From the NCBI GenBank assembly GCA_031256885.1, contig JAIRPS010000005.1, forward strand, positions 1 to 5,187: a stretch of 5,187 nucleotides of DNA, read 5' to 3'. Source of the stretch: Bifidobacteriaceae bacterium. GTDB lineage: Bacteria; Actinomycetota; Actinomycetes; Actinomycetales; WQXJ01. The position numbers and the translations under genes were made by a program. Of this stretch, positions 1 to 5,187 are shown one piece after another. The notes beneath the pieces were generated by a model that did no database searches, had not been told where the DNA came from, and was given only the letters and a program-made list of their open reading frames with translations. Numbering within the stretch: position 1 is the first letter of the stretch; the number at the start of each line of letters is the position of its first letter.

Positions 1-7
1 ATCAGTC

Positions 8-1978
8 TCACTTGTAGTTCCTTTGCTGCAGGGGCACGGCCACGAAGGTCAGCGGCTCGTAATGACGGATTGGTTTACTGGACTGGTCTGGGCCGGCTGC
101 CTGCCACGCCGAAACACAAGTCCAACGTTGATCATCACGCATCGCTTCGCCATCGTCAGTGACATGGTCAGCGCGGAAATGAGCGCCAGCTGACTCGTCG
201 CGGTCAAGCGCGTCGATGCAAAGTAACTCGCCCAACTCAAGATAATCAGCAACGCGCCCAGCCAGTTCAAGCTCCTGGTTGAGCCGATCCCCCGTACCAA
301 TCACCTTGACGTCACGCCAGAACTGTTCGCGTAAACGGCGAATCAAACCAATTGCTTCGACAAGCTCATCAGGGTGGCGTTTGACAGAGGCGTAGCGGTC
401 CAAAATCTCACCGAGCTGTGCAGCAAAATAATCAGGCCCATGCGTGCCGCGAACTGACAAAAGCTGCTCCAGCCGGGCTTGGACCTCTGCCACAGTGTTG
501 GTTACAGCCGGATCATCAAGCGCTAAGGGCGGCTGCCCCAGCAAAGGCGCCAAATAGTTGGGCACTGCATAGGGCAAAGTGAACCAACCATCAACACAGC
601 CAGAGAGCAAAGAGTTGGCACCAAGGCGGTTGGCACCGTGATACCCCCAACCGCATTCGCCACCAACAAACAGTCCAGGCACTGAAGTCATTTGGTCGTA
701 ATCTGACCACAAGCCGCCCATTGTGAAGTGAACCGATGGGGCAATCCGCATGGGCACTTCAAAGGGGTTTTCCCCAGTGTGCTCGTGATACATGTCGAAG
801 AGGTTTGAGTAGCGCTCGCGGATTGTCTTGGCACCCAGCCGCGCAATTGCTTCGGCAAAGTCCAAGTAGACCGCATTCTTCAGCGGACCTACCCCAAAAC
901 CGGCTTCGATACGCTCGCGAATATTGCGCGAGGCGACATCGCGTGGCACCAGGTTGCCAAAGGCGGGGTAGCGTCGTTCCAGAAAGTAGTCGCGTTCCGA
1001 CTCGGGAATGTCGCGCGGTGCTCGGTCATCGCCGGCGCGCAAGGGGGCCCAAATCCGTCCATCGTTACGCAAGGACTCGCTCATCAAGATTTTTTTCGAC
1101 TGCCATTGGCTCATCAGCGGTAACGCAGTTGGATGGATCTGCACAAAAGCTGGATTAGCAAAATATGCCCCGCGTTTGTGAGCTCGCCAAATCGCTGTGG
1201 CATTCGAGTTCTTAGCCAAGGTTGACTTGTAGTAGATGTTGCCGTAACCGCCAGTAGCCAAAATCACCGCATGAGCGGTGATGGCGCGCACCTCGCCGCT
1301 GACTAGATCACGCACCACAATGCCTTGGGCGCGACCATCTTTGACAATCAGGTCAAGCATTTCTTGGCGGGCATGCAAACGGCAGTTACCGGCAGCGACC
1401 TGACGCGACAAAGCATGTGCGCCGGCAATCTGCAGTTGTTGGCCGGTTTGACCGCGAGTGTAGTAGGTTCGGGAAACTTGCACTCCACCAAACGAGCGGT
1501 TAGCCAGTTGACCACCGTATTCACGAGCAAAGGGAGCTCCGATCGCTTGCATATGATCAATCACGCGAATGCCTTCTTGACCAAGCCGGAAAGCATCAAC
1601 TTCCCGTCCGCGGTAGTCGCCGCCTTTGACAGTGTCTTTGACAAAGCGTTCCACCGAGTCGTTGTCAACCCGCCGTCCGCGTGGTGAGTTCACGCCGCCT
1701 TGCGCAGCCACGGAGTGAGCGCGTCGCGGCAGGTCGTGGAAAGTGAAAACTTCAACGTTGTAGCCAAGTTCGCCAAGCGCCGCCGCAGCCCCAGCTCCAG
1801 CCAGGCCTGTACCAACGACGATGACGGTGAACTTGCGTCGATTCGATGGGTTGACCAGGGCGTAATGCAGTTTGCGATCATCCCAGGCTTGGTCTGGTGC
1901 TACGTCCGGGACTTTGCCATCAATTGCTTGCCCAACCTCGCGGAAGGCGTTGATGTCGTAGTTGGTTGCTTCCGTCAT
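8..1978 (-). CDS. sdhA: Succinate dehydrogenase / fumarate reductase flavoprotein subunit (SdhA)
   Basis: Catalytic flavoprotein of respiratory complex II. It interconverts succinate and fumarate on the cytoplasmic face of the membrane and passes electrons via SdhB to SdhC and menaquinone. The 656-residue product is full length for the actinobacterial family. Visible motifs: dinucleotide-binding GTGLAG at 56-61; the covalent-FAD histidine H88 in AHSVAAQGG; FAREYGG (150-156) and RTYYTRGQTGQQL (170-182); IHPT with H282; SESLRNDGRIW (300-310); catalytic-type arginine R346 in PRDVASR; substrate-side H417 in HFTMGG; E441; and R451 in RLGANSLL. The C-terminal helical domain ends in PLQQRNYK, a typical end for this family. 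The ATG at 1978 is preceded by AGGAGGT and gives the family-typical N-terminus (NYDINAFRE). It lies 9 bases after sdhC; sdhB is expected past the left edge. No key residue is missing. The direction used in vivo (SDH or fumarate reductase) cannot be decided from sequence. Confidence 0.97.
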   Translation of the reverse strand: MTEATNYDINAFREVGQAIDGKVPDVAPDQAWDDRKLHYALVNPSNRRKFTVIVVGTGLAGAGAAAALGELGYNVEVFTFHDLPRRAHSVAAQGGVNSPRGRRVDNDSVERFVKDTVKGGDYRGREVDAFRLGQEGIRVIDHMQAIGAPFAREYGGQLANRSFGGVQVSRTYYTRGQTGQQLQIAGAHALSRQVAAGNCRLHARQEMLDLIVKDGRAQGIVVRDLVSGEVRAITAHAVILATGGYGNIYYKSTLAKNSNATAIWRAHKRGAYFANPAFVQIHPTALPLMSQWQSKKILMSESLRNDGRIWAPLRAGDDRAPRDIPESERDYFLERRYPAFGNLVPRDVASRNIRERIEAGFGVGPLKNAVYLDFAEAIARLGAKTIRERYSNLFDMYHEHTGENPFEVPMRIAPSVHFTMGGLWSDYDQMTSVPGLFVGGECGWGYHGANRLGANSLLSGCVDGWFTLPYAVPNYLAPLLGQPPLALDDPAVTNTVAEVQARLEQLLSVRGTHGPDYFAAQLGEILDRYASVKRHPDELVEAIGLIRRLREQFWRDVKVIGTGDRLNQELELAGRVADYLELGELLCIDALDRDESAGAHFRADHVTDDGEAMRDDQRWTCVSAWQAAGPDQSSKPIRHYEPLTFVAVPLQQRNYK

Positions 1979-1982
1979 CGTG

Positions 1983-1989
1983 ACCTCCT
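1983..1989 (-). promoter_or_regulatory. sdhA ribosome-binding site overlapping the sdhC stop codon
   Basis: On the minus strand AGGAGGT lies 4 bases before the sdhA ATG (5 counted from GGAGG). The sdhC stop TAG (1990-1988) shares its AG with this site, reading TTTAGGAGG. A ribosome ending sdhC therefore sits on the sdhA Shine-Dalgarno, an arrangement that suits translational coupling and balanced subunit synthesis. The overlap is seen directly; the coupling is inferred. Confidence 0.85.
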
Positions 1990-2728
1990 AAAGGTGTAGA
2001 TAGCCGATTTGGACGGCGATTGGAATGGATAGATTACCGATTACCACCACGGCTGCGATCACACCAGCAATGATGAACCAGATTTGGCGCAAGCGCTTGC
2101 CGGTGCCGCCCAGGTCGTTGATGACACTCCAAATGCCGTGCGAGATGTGCAGGGCAAGCAGCAGCATGGTCAGGGCATAGAAGAAGGCGACTGGCGTGCG
2201 TTGGAAAGAACTGATCAGATTGGCGTAAGCGCTGCCTTCAACAAAATCGGTGGAGGCAAAAGGCTGGCGGCCAAGTGTCAGGTCAAGTAGGTGAAAAATG
2301 ATGAAACAGCCAAGGATCAGGCCAGTCCAAATCATGGTGCGGGCGCTGATGCGTCGCGGCAGGATTTTCCGAGCATGAGGCCCGCGGGCGCGCCTGGCGC
2401 GGTACCAGATGGTGATGCCGCTAAGCACGTGGGCCAGTAAGAACAGAGCTAAGACTGCACGCAAAATCCACAAGACGCCTTGCCCGGGTACCAGCGGGTT
2501 GAACAAGCCACGCAACCAGTGAGCGTAGTGGTCAAAGTCGCTTTGGCCAATGTAAACCTTCAGGTTGCCGGCCATGTGGAAAAGCACAAACGCGACAAAG
2601 GTTGAACCGGTCACCGCCATGACAACCTTCAGCGCCCAAGTGGGTGGCTGCGGCGGACGGCTGGTAGCCGGTCTGGCTGCCGTGGGGATTGGGCTGGCCG
2701 GTGGCCGCTGCGTGCTCGGTGAACTCAA
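1988..2728 (-). CDS. sdhC: Succinate dehydrogenase cytochrome b-558 membrane anchor (SdhC)
   Basis: Membrane anchor and quinone-reactive subunit of complex II, of the single-anchor, five-helix, di-heme b558 family. With the start proposed here it has 246 residues. A Pro/Ser/Thr-rich cytoplasmic N-terminus (about 1-30) precedes five hydrophobic segments at roughly 33-51, 84-106, 130-152, 180-202 and 216-237. Candidate heme-ligand histidines sit in or beside these: H51 in LFHMAGN, H67/H70 in HYAHW, H100 in LAHVLSG, H146 in IFHLLDL, and H194/H197 in ALHISHG. The start is chosen as TTG at 2728 because GGAGG stands 9 bases upstream (2738-2742). It leaves about 30 residues before PTWALK, close to the corynebacterial protein as I remember it. 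An in-frame TTG at 2767 would add 13 residues but lacks a well-placed ribosome site. The gene leads the operon and its TAG stop lies in the sdhA ribosome-binding site. Identity is firm; the start is likely. Confidence 0.93.
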   Translation of the reverse strand: MSSPSTQRPPASPIPTAARPATSRPPQPPTWALKVVMAVTGSTFVAFVLFHMAGNLKVYIGQSDFDHYAHWLRGLFNPLVPGQGVLWILRAVLALFLLAHVLSGITIWYRARRARGPHARKILPRRISARTMIWTGLILGCFIIFHLLDLTLGRQPFASTDFVEGSAYANLISSFQRTPVAFFYALTMLLLALHISHGIWSVINDLGGTGKRLRQIWFIIAGVIAAVVVIGNLSIPIAVQIGYLHL

Positions 2729-2737
2729 CTGTATGAA

Positions 2738-2742
2738 CCTCC
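2738..2742 (-). promoter_or_regulatory. sdhC ribosome-binding site deciding a TTG start
   Basis: GGAGG on the minus strand, followed by the 9-base spacer TTCATACAG and then TTG at 2728. This is the only strong Shine-Dalgarno near the 5' end of the frame, and it lies inside the longer frame that begins at TTG 2767. It therefore supports the shorter protein. No in-frame ATG or GTG lies nearby with comparable support. Confidence 0.75.
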
Positions 2743-3021
2743 AACTTGGCTGGGGGGTCGGCAACAAGCCTTAGGAGTTACTGGCCGACACCGCCGGTAA
2801 TCCTACAGCCTGTGCGGTGCTCAGTTGTGCGCTTGCGCGTGGTTGCTCATCGAAGTGTCTTATCTGAACGTGTCCTGAAGTTGCTGGCATTACTGCTTTG
2901 ATCTGGTTTTCTGCCGGCTGTTGGAGTGTTGCGAGCGGGTCGATTAGGAAGAGAAATGATGCAGTTTCGACTAAACAGTCGTTTGCCTTGGCTGTGGCAG
3001 ATGACCCATAAATACCCCAGC

Positions 3022-3036
3022 GTCCATAATGTGGAC
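3022..3036. promoter_or_regulatory. Small perfect inverted repeat GTCCA-N5-TGGAC
   Basis: GTCCA (3022-3026) and TGGAC (3032-3036) are exact reverse complements around a 5-base centre, a size typical of a dimeric repressor site. It lies just downstream of the candidate sdhC -10 (minus direction), a suitable place for an operator. A 5-base arm can arise by chance, so the functional reading is speculative. Confidence 0.25.
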
Positions 3037-3059
3037 AAAACTTGATGCTGTGCGAACCG

Positions 3060-3085
3060 ATTATAATTATGTTATCGCAGGTCAA
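3060..3085 (-). promoter_or_regulatory. Candidate promoter for the sdhC-sdhA operon
   Basis: The minus strand has a perfect -10-like TATAAT at 3065-3060. A -35-like TTGACC lies at 3085-3080, but the spacer is only 14 bases, shorter than the usual 16-18. Use from here would give an sdhC leader of roughly 325 bases. The match is by eye and the short spacer weakens it; actinobacterial promoters often have poor -35 boxes, so the -10 alone might serve. Confidence 0.35.
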
Positions 3086-3107
3086 TGCGGTGGATGTGTT
3101 ACATAAT
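3062..3107 (+). promoter_or_regulatory. AT-rich core with candidate -10 boxes for the surface-protein gene
   Basis: TATAAT also reads on the plus strand at 3062-3067, inside ATAATTAT, which is its own reverse complement (3063-3070). TTGATG lies upstream at 3042-3047, again with a 14-base spacer. A second -10-like box, CATAAT, is at 3102-3107 with only a weak partner (AGGTCA, 3079-3084) 17 bases upstream. Either would leave a leader of about 170-210 bases containing the TGTAAGCG hairpin. Which is used, if either, cannot be told by inspection. Confidence 0.3.
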
Positions 3108-3112
3108 TACGC

Positions 3113-3121
3113 TGTAAGCGA
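3113..3121 (+). repeat. Direct-repeat copy of TGTAAGCGA half-site
   Basis: TGTAAGCGA is repeated identically at 3175-3183. The 62-base spacing is close to six helical turns, placing the copies on about the same DNA face. This copy sits a few bases downstream of the CATAAT box. A shared regulator site is possible; a nine-base match within a short region may also be chance. Confidence 0.35.
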
Positions 3122-3173
3122 ACAAATGCGATTAGGGCTATCTTTCGCCACCTACATGTATTAAAGTACTTGG

Positions 3174-3199
3174 GTGTAAGCGATTCCCCGCGCTTGCAC
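3174..3199 (+). repeat. Inverted repeat / hairpin GTGTAAGCG-N8-CGCTTGCAC
   Basis: GTGTAAGCG (3174-3182) and CGCTTGCAC (3191-3199) pair over nine positions, with a single T-G mismatch at DNA level that becomes a G-U wobble in RNA. The loop is ATTCCCCG. No T-run follows, so it does not look like an intrinsic terminator. It could be an operator or a structured element in the surface-protein leader. A third copy of the half-site, TGTAAGCGA, occurs at 3113-3121, exactly 62 bases before the matching copy at 3175-3183. The repeats are seen directly; their role is unknown. Confidence 0.5.
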
Positions 3200-3246
3200 A
3201 TGTCCCATCCGTCCTATGCCCCCATGTCCCCATACATGCCCCCTAT
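3199..3246 (+). repeat. Degenerate C-rich CATGyCCC tandem repeats in leader
   Basis: The run before the surface-protein gene has CATGTCCCAT (3199-3208), TATGCCCCCATG (3215-3226), CATGTCCCCAT (3223-3233) and CATGCCCCCTAT (3235-3246). Units are imperfect and unevenly spaced, and the plus strand has very few G residues here. This part is probably transcribed as the 5' leader. It ends about 25 bases before the ribosome site. Function unknown; it could be an unstructured C-rich leader or slippage-derived sequence. Confidence 0.4.
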
Positions 3247-3271
3247 CGATGTTGCGCACCATGCGCAGCTA

Positions 3272-3276
3272 GGAAG
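3272..3276 (+). promoter_or_regulatory. Ribosome-binding site of the surface-protein gene
   Basis: GGAAG within AGGAAGAGAG stands 10 bases before the ATG at 3287. It is the best Shine-Dalgarno-like sequence near that start and supports the start, which also gives a well-formed signal peptide. Confidence 0.6.
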
Positions 3277-3286
3277 AGAGTACCCC

Positions 3287-5187
3287 ATGCAAACCTCCGT
3301 TCAGACCCCTCAGAAATCGCGTACATCACATCATCGGCTCAAGGCGGTGGCGTCACTGCTGGCTGTAGCCTTGGTTGTCAGTGGTGGTGCGTTGTTTACG
3401 CAGCGGTTTGTTGCTAATCAGGCTGAGGCGGCTGATAGTGCCAATGTCAACTGGCTGGTGACTGATCAGCGGTTTGATTGCAACAGTTTCTACACCACTG
3501 GTAATAGTGCTGATGCTGGGGGCAACTATGGTGTGTTCCGTTGGCCGGTCAACGCTGATGGCACTTTGGGTACCGGTGTCAATGTGTACAAGGGTTCCGG
3601 CACGGGCGGCGGTTGGCGCAGTGACCAGATTGCGACCATGGCGATTGGTCCTGATTTTGTGACTGACAGCAACAGTCCTTGGTACTCGAGCTGGTCGTAT
3701 GGTGCGCAGGAGAAAAAGATCGTGGCGTATCACTGGTCTTGGGGTTCAGGCGGTACTAGCACTAATCCGGATAAACGTGATTGGATTCCGGTGCAGAAGG
3801 TCACCCCTGGTGAGAACAAGACTCGTGAGGTGTTGGTGCCAAACCCGACTGTGGCCACTGGGCGTAGTGCTGGTTCTAACTGGTCGGGCGGTGAGGTCAA
3901 CCAACTGACTGGTGAAATCTACTTCACCGGCTCAAACTCGGATGCGGTACGCAACGACGGTCAAGGTACTGCCGCGTTGATGCGCTACAACCCAGTCACT
4001 GAACAATACATCGCTCCTAGCCGTTTAGTGCCCGCCAGTGAGCATGACAAGCTGAGTCGTGAAAAAGATGGCAAAGGTGCACTAGCACCCGGCGACTACA
4101 GTTTTACGGTTTCTTCTGATGTGGCAGTTGACGCAGATGGCAACTTCTACATTGTTGTCCACTCCGAATACTGGGGAACCCGCGTGCGGTACCTCCTTAA
4201 AGTGACAGCTGGTGCTCATCAGACGGATTGGAAATGGAACAAAATTGGTGTATTGACTGGCGATGTTCCAGACGGTGCTTGGTGGGGAATGGGCTTTGTT
4301 AATGGCACACTCTACGTTGGCGGTACAGGCGCTGGGCGTGAACGGATTTATCGTGTTGATACAATGTCTGGACAAGTATCACGACTAAACAGCTCGAACG
4401 CACCCTGGTCAATCTATGACGGGGCTGCCTGTCAAGTAGCGCCATTGGTTACCGGTAAAGTTTATAATGATGTCAATGGCAACGGTCAGATTGATCCAGG
4501 CGAGGACGCTTTGCCAGGTCAGACTGTCGAAATTTATGATAAAAACGGTGTGCTGCGTGGTACTGAGCTCACAGATGGTGAAGGGTCCTATGATTTTCTA
4601 GTCAACAGTGCTGGTAAAACTGACTCTGATTTTTATGTTAGGGTGGCGCGTCCGCAAATTGATGGTGTTAATTCGGCACAAACCTATGCTTCTGCAGGTG
4701 ATGATAACGGTAACATAACAACTGCATACTGTTGGGATCATGGTCAAGATTATTACGAGAGCCATGTTTCTGGCATTTGCCGTGGCGCTCGCGAGGATCA
4801 GCGTGATCGTTTGGCTGAGTCGACGGTTGGTACGGCTAATTCGCCGGTTGGTGCGAACGGCGCAATGATCGTGTCGAAGATACATTTTGGCAATGATAAA
4901 TCAGTTGCTCATGCTGACTTTGGTATAACTAATGCAGCATCATATGGTGATGCGGCTTATGATACTGAGGTGTTCCCGAGTGGGCCTGGCACGAGTTATC
5001 AAGGTCCTTCCCACATTCGTGGTTCAGTGCATGGTCCTTTGCTTTACCTTGGCTCAAAAGCAGAAGCGAATCAGCCTGTGGTGGGTTCTTCGGTGGGTGT
5101 TGGTGGTGCTGATTTGCATGGGGTGTCTGATGATGGTGTTGATTTGGAGGTTTCGCCGGGGGTGTTTGTGTCGTTGCAGGATCAGGT
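3287..5187 (+). CDS. Secreted multidomain surface protein with propeller-like, SdrD-B-like and GEVED-like domains (3' end missing)
   Basis: Open to the right edge: 633 codons plus two bases, no stop. Residues 1-49 form a signal peptide, with a basic start (KSRTSHHRLK), a hydrophobic core (about 20-38) and cleavage likely near AEAA-D at 46-50. Residues 50-385 are rich in aromatic, Gly and Asn residues, with short strand-turn repeats such as GGEVNQLTGEIYFTG (201-215), DVAVDADGNFYIVV (278-291) and GMGFVNGTLYVGG (334-346), suggesting a beta-propeller. Residues 389-546 resemble an SdrD-B (Cna-B-like) domain. Its loop DVNGNGQIDPGE (395-406) looks like a calcium site, and it closes with HADFGIT. Residues 552-633 (SYGDA... 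PLLYLGSKAEANQP... SDDGVDLE) match the opening pattern of GEVED-type modules. The product is probably an exported adhesin or fibril; a C-terminal sorting signal is expected but unseen. The N-terminal domain's ligand is unknown. It is transcribed divergently from sdhC. The reading frame is certain; the domain calls are by eye. Confidence 0.88.
   Translation, partial: MQTSVQTPQKSRTSHHRLKAVASLLAVALVVSGGALFTQRFVANQAEAADSANVNWLVTDQRFDCNSFYTTGNSADAGGNYGVFRWPVNADGTLGTGVNVYKGSGTGGGWRSDQIATMAIGPDFVTDSNSPWYSSWSYGAQEKKIVAYHWSWGSGGTSTNPDKRDWIPVQKVTPGENKTREVLVPNPTVATGRSAGSNWSGGEVNQLTGEIYFTGSNSDAVRNDGQGTAALMRYNPVTEQYIAPSRLVPASEHDKLSREKDGKGALAPGDYSFTVSSDVAVDADGNFYIVVHSEYWGTRVRYLLKVTAGAHQTDWKWNKIGVLTGDVPDGAWWGMGFVNGTLYVGGTGAGRERIYRVDTMSGQVSRLNSSNAPWSIYDGAACQVAPLVTGKVYNDVNGNGQIDPGEDALPGQTVEIYDKNGVLRGTELTDGEGSYDFLVNSAGKTDSDFYVRVARPQIDGVNSAQTYASAGDDNGNITTAYCWDHGQDYYESHVSGICRGAREDQRDRLAESTVGTANSPVGANGAMIVSKIHFGNDKSVAHADFGITNAASYGDAAYDTEVFPSGPGTSYQGPSHIRGSVHGPLLYLGSKAEANQPVVGSSVGVGGADLHGVSDDGVDLEVSPGVFVSLQDQ

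Larger units (their letters stand above)
2743..3286. other. Divergent intergenic regulatory region
   Basis: About 560 bp separate the start codons of sdhC (minus) and the surface-protein gene (plus). I find no convincing protein-coding gene, tRNA or transposon remnant here. Base composition varies: 3060-3110 is AT-rich, while 3186-3246 is C-rich on the plus strand. Both genes must take their promoters from this segment, and whichever promoters are used, at least one leader is probably long. Individual elements are listed separately. The part from about 2770 to 3000 shows nothing I can name and may be the sdhC leader. Confidence 0.7.

Noticed and set aside
736..1158. Plus-strand frame of 140 codons opposite sdhA (also 1325-1687 and 1700-1999)
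   Set aside because: These lie wholly or almost wholly antisense to a fully conserved sdhA. Their products are low-complexity Arg/Ser-rich or family-less, and no ribosome site or independent gene signal was recognised.
2089..2100. Perfect 12-base palindrome GCAAGCGCTTGC inside sdhC, resembling the leader half-site
   Set aside because: It encodes part of the loop before the last helix (residues around KRLRQIW) and is explained by coding sequence. Similar CGCTTGC heptamers, such as 2830-2836, show the core is not rare in this window.
2771..3085. A 104-codon minus-strand frame filling most of the intergenic region
   Set aside because: It starts at TTG without a ribosome site, begins inside the candidate promoter core, has no recognisable domain and an amino-acid makeup like translated noncoding DNA. 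A second, overlapping frame at 2847-3038 is no better.
3095..3110. TGTG-N8-TTAC considered as a CRP/GlxR-type operator
   Set aside because: The right half has none of the expected CACA bases, so the palindrome required for that family is absent.
3174..3199. Hairpin considered as an intrinsic terminator
   Set aside because: No T-run follows on either strand, the loop is large, and it lies upstream of a gene, not at the end of one.
4082..4375. Minus-strand frames inside the surface-protein gene (also 3353-3733 and 4598-4885)
   Set aside because: They are antisense to a continuous plus-strand frame with clear signal peptide and domain motifs; their translations resemble no family.

Overview
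This window reads as chromosomal DNA from a moderate-GC actinobacterium, plausibly a host-associated member of Actinomycetales (an Actinomyces/Arcanobacterium-like lineage). The genus is not determined. The evidence is an actinobacterial, menaquinone-type succinate dehydrogenase/fumarate reductase whose SdhA and SdhC closely resemble, from memory, the Corynebacterium-type proteins. Next to it lies a secreted multidomain surface protein of the SdrD-B / GEVED kind.

Left half (8-2728, minus strand): sdhC then sdhA, in transcription order. The sdhC stop codon is embedded in the sdhA Shine-Dalgarno sequence, so the two are almost certainly translationally coupled. By family convention (sdhCAB), the iron-sulfur subunit gene sdhB should begin immediately beyond the left edge; it is not visible here. 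SdhC anchors the enzyme in the membrane and carries the b-type hemes, and SdhA carries the covalent FAD and the succinate/fumarate site.

Middle (2729-3286): a roughly 560-bp divergent intergenic region with no convincing gene. It holds an AT-rich core with TATAAT on both strands, a small inverted repeat, three TGTAAGCG-like half-sites (two forming a hairpin-capable inverted repeat), and a C-rich stretch of degenerate CATGyCCC repeats just before the plus-strand gene.

Right half (3287-5187, plus strand): an open reading frame that runs off the right edge with 633 complete codons and no stop. It encodes a signal peptide, a beta-propeller-like N-terminal domain, an SdrD-B-like domain with a calcium-binding-type loop, and the start of a GEVED-like module. 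It is probably a large cell-wall-displayed adhesin or fibrous protein whose C-terminal repeats and anchor lie outside the window.

I see no CRISPR array, mobile element, tRNA or rRNA, and no convincing new multi-gene system. The least explained parts are the surface protein and the repeat-bearing leader in front of it.
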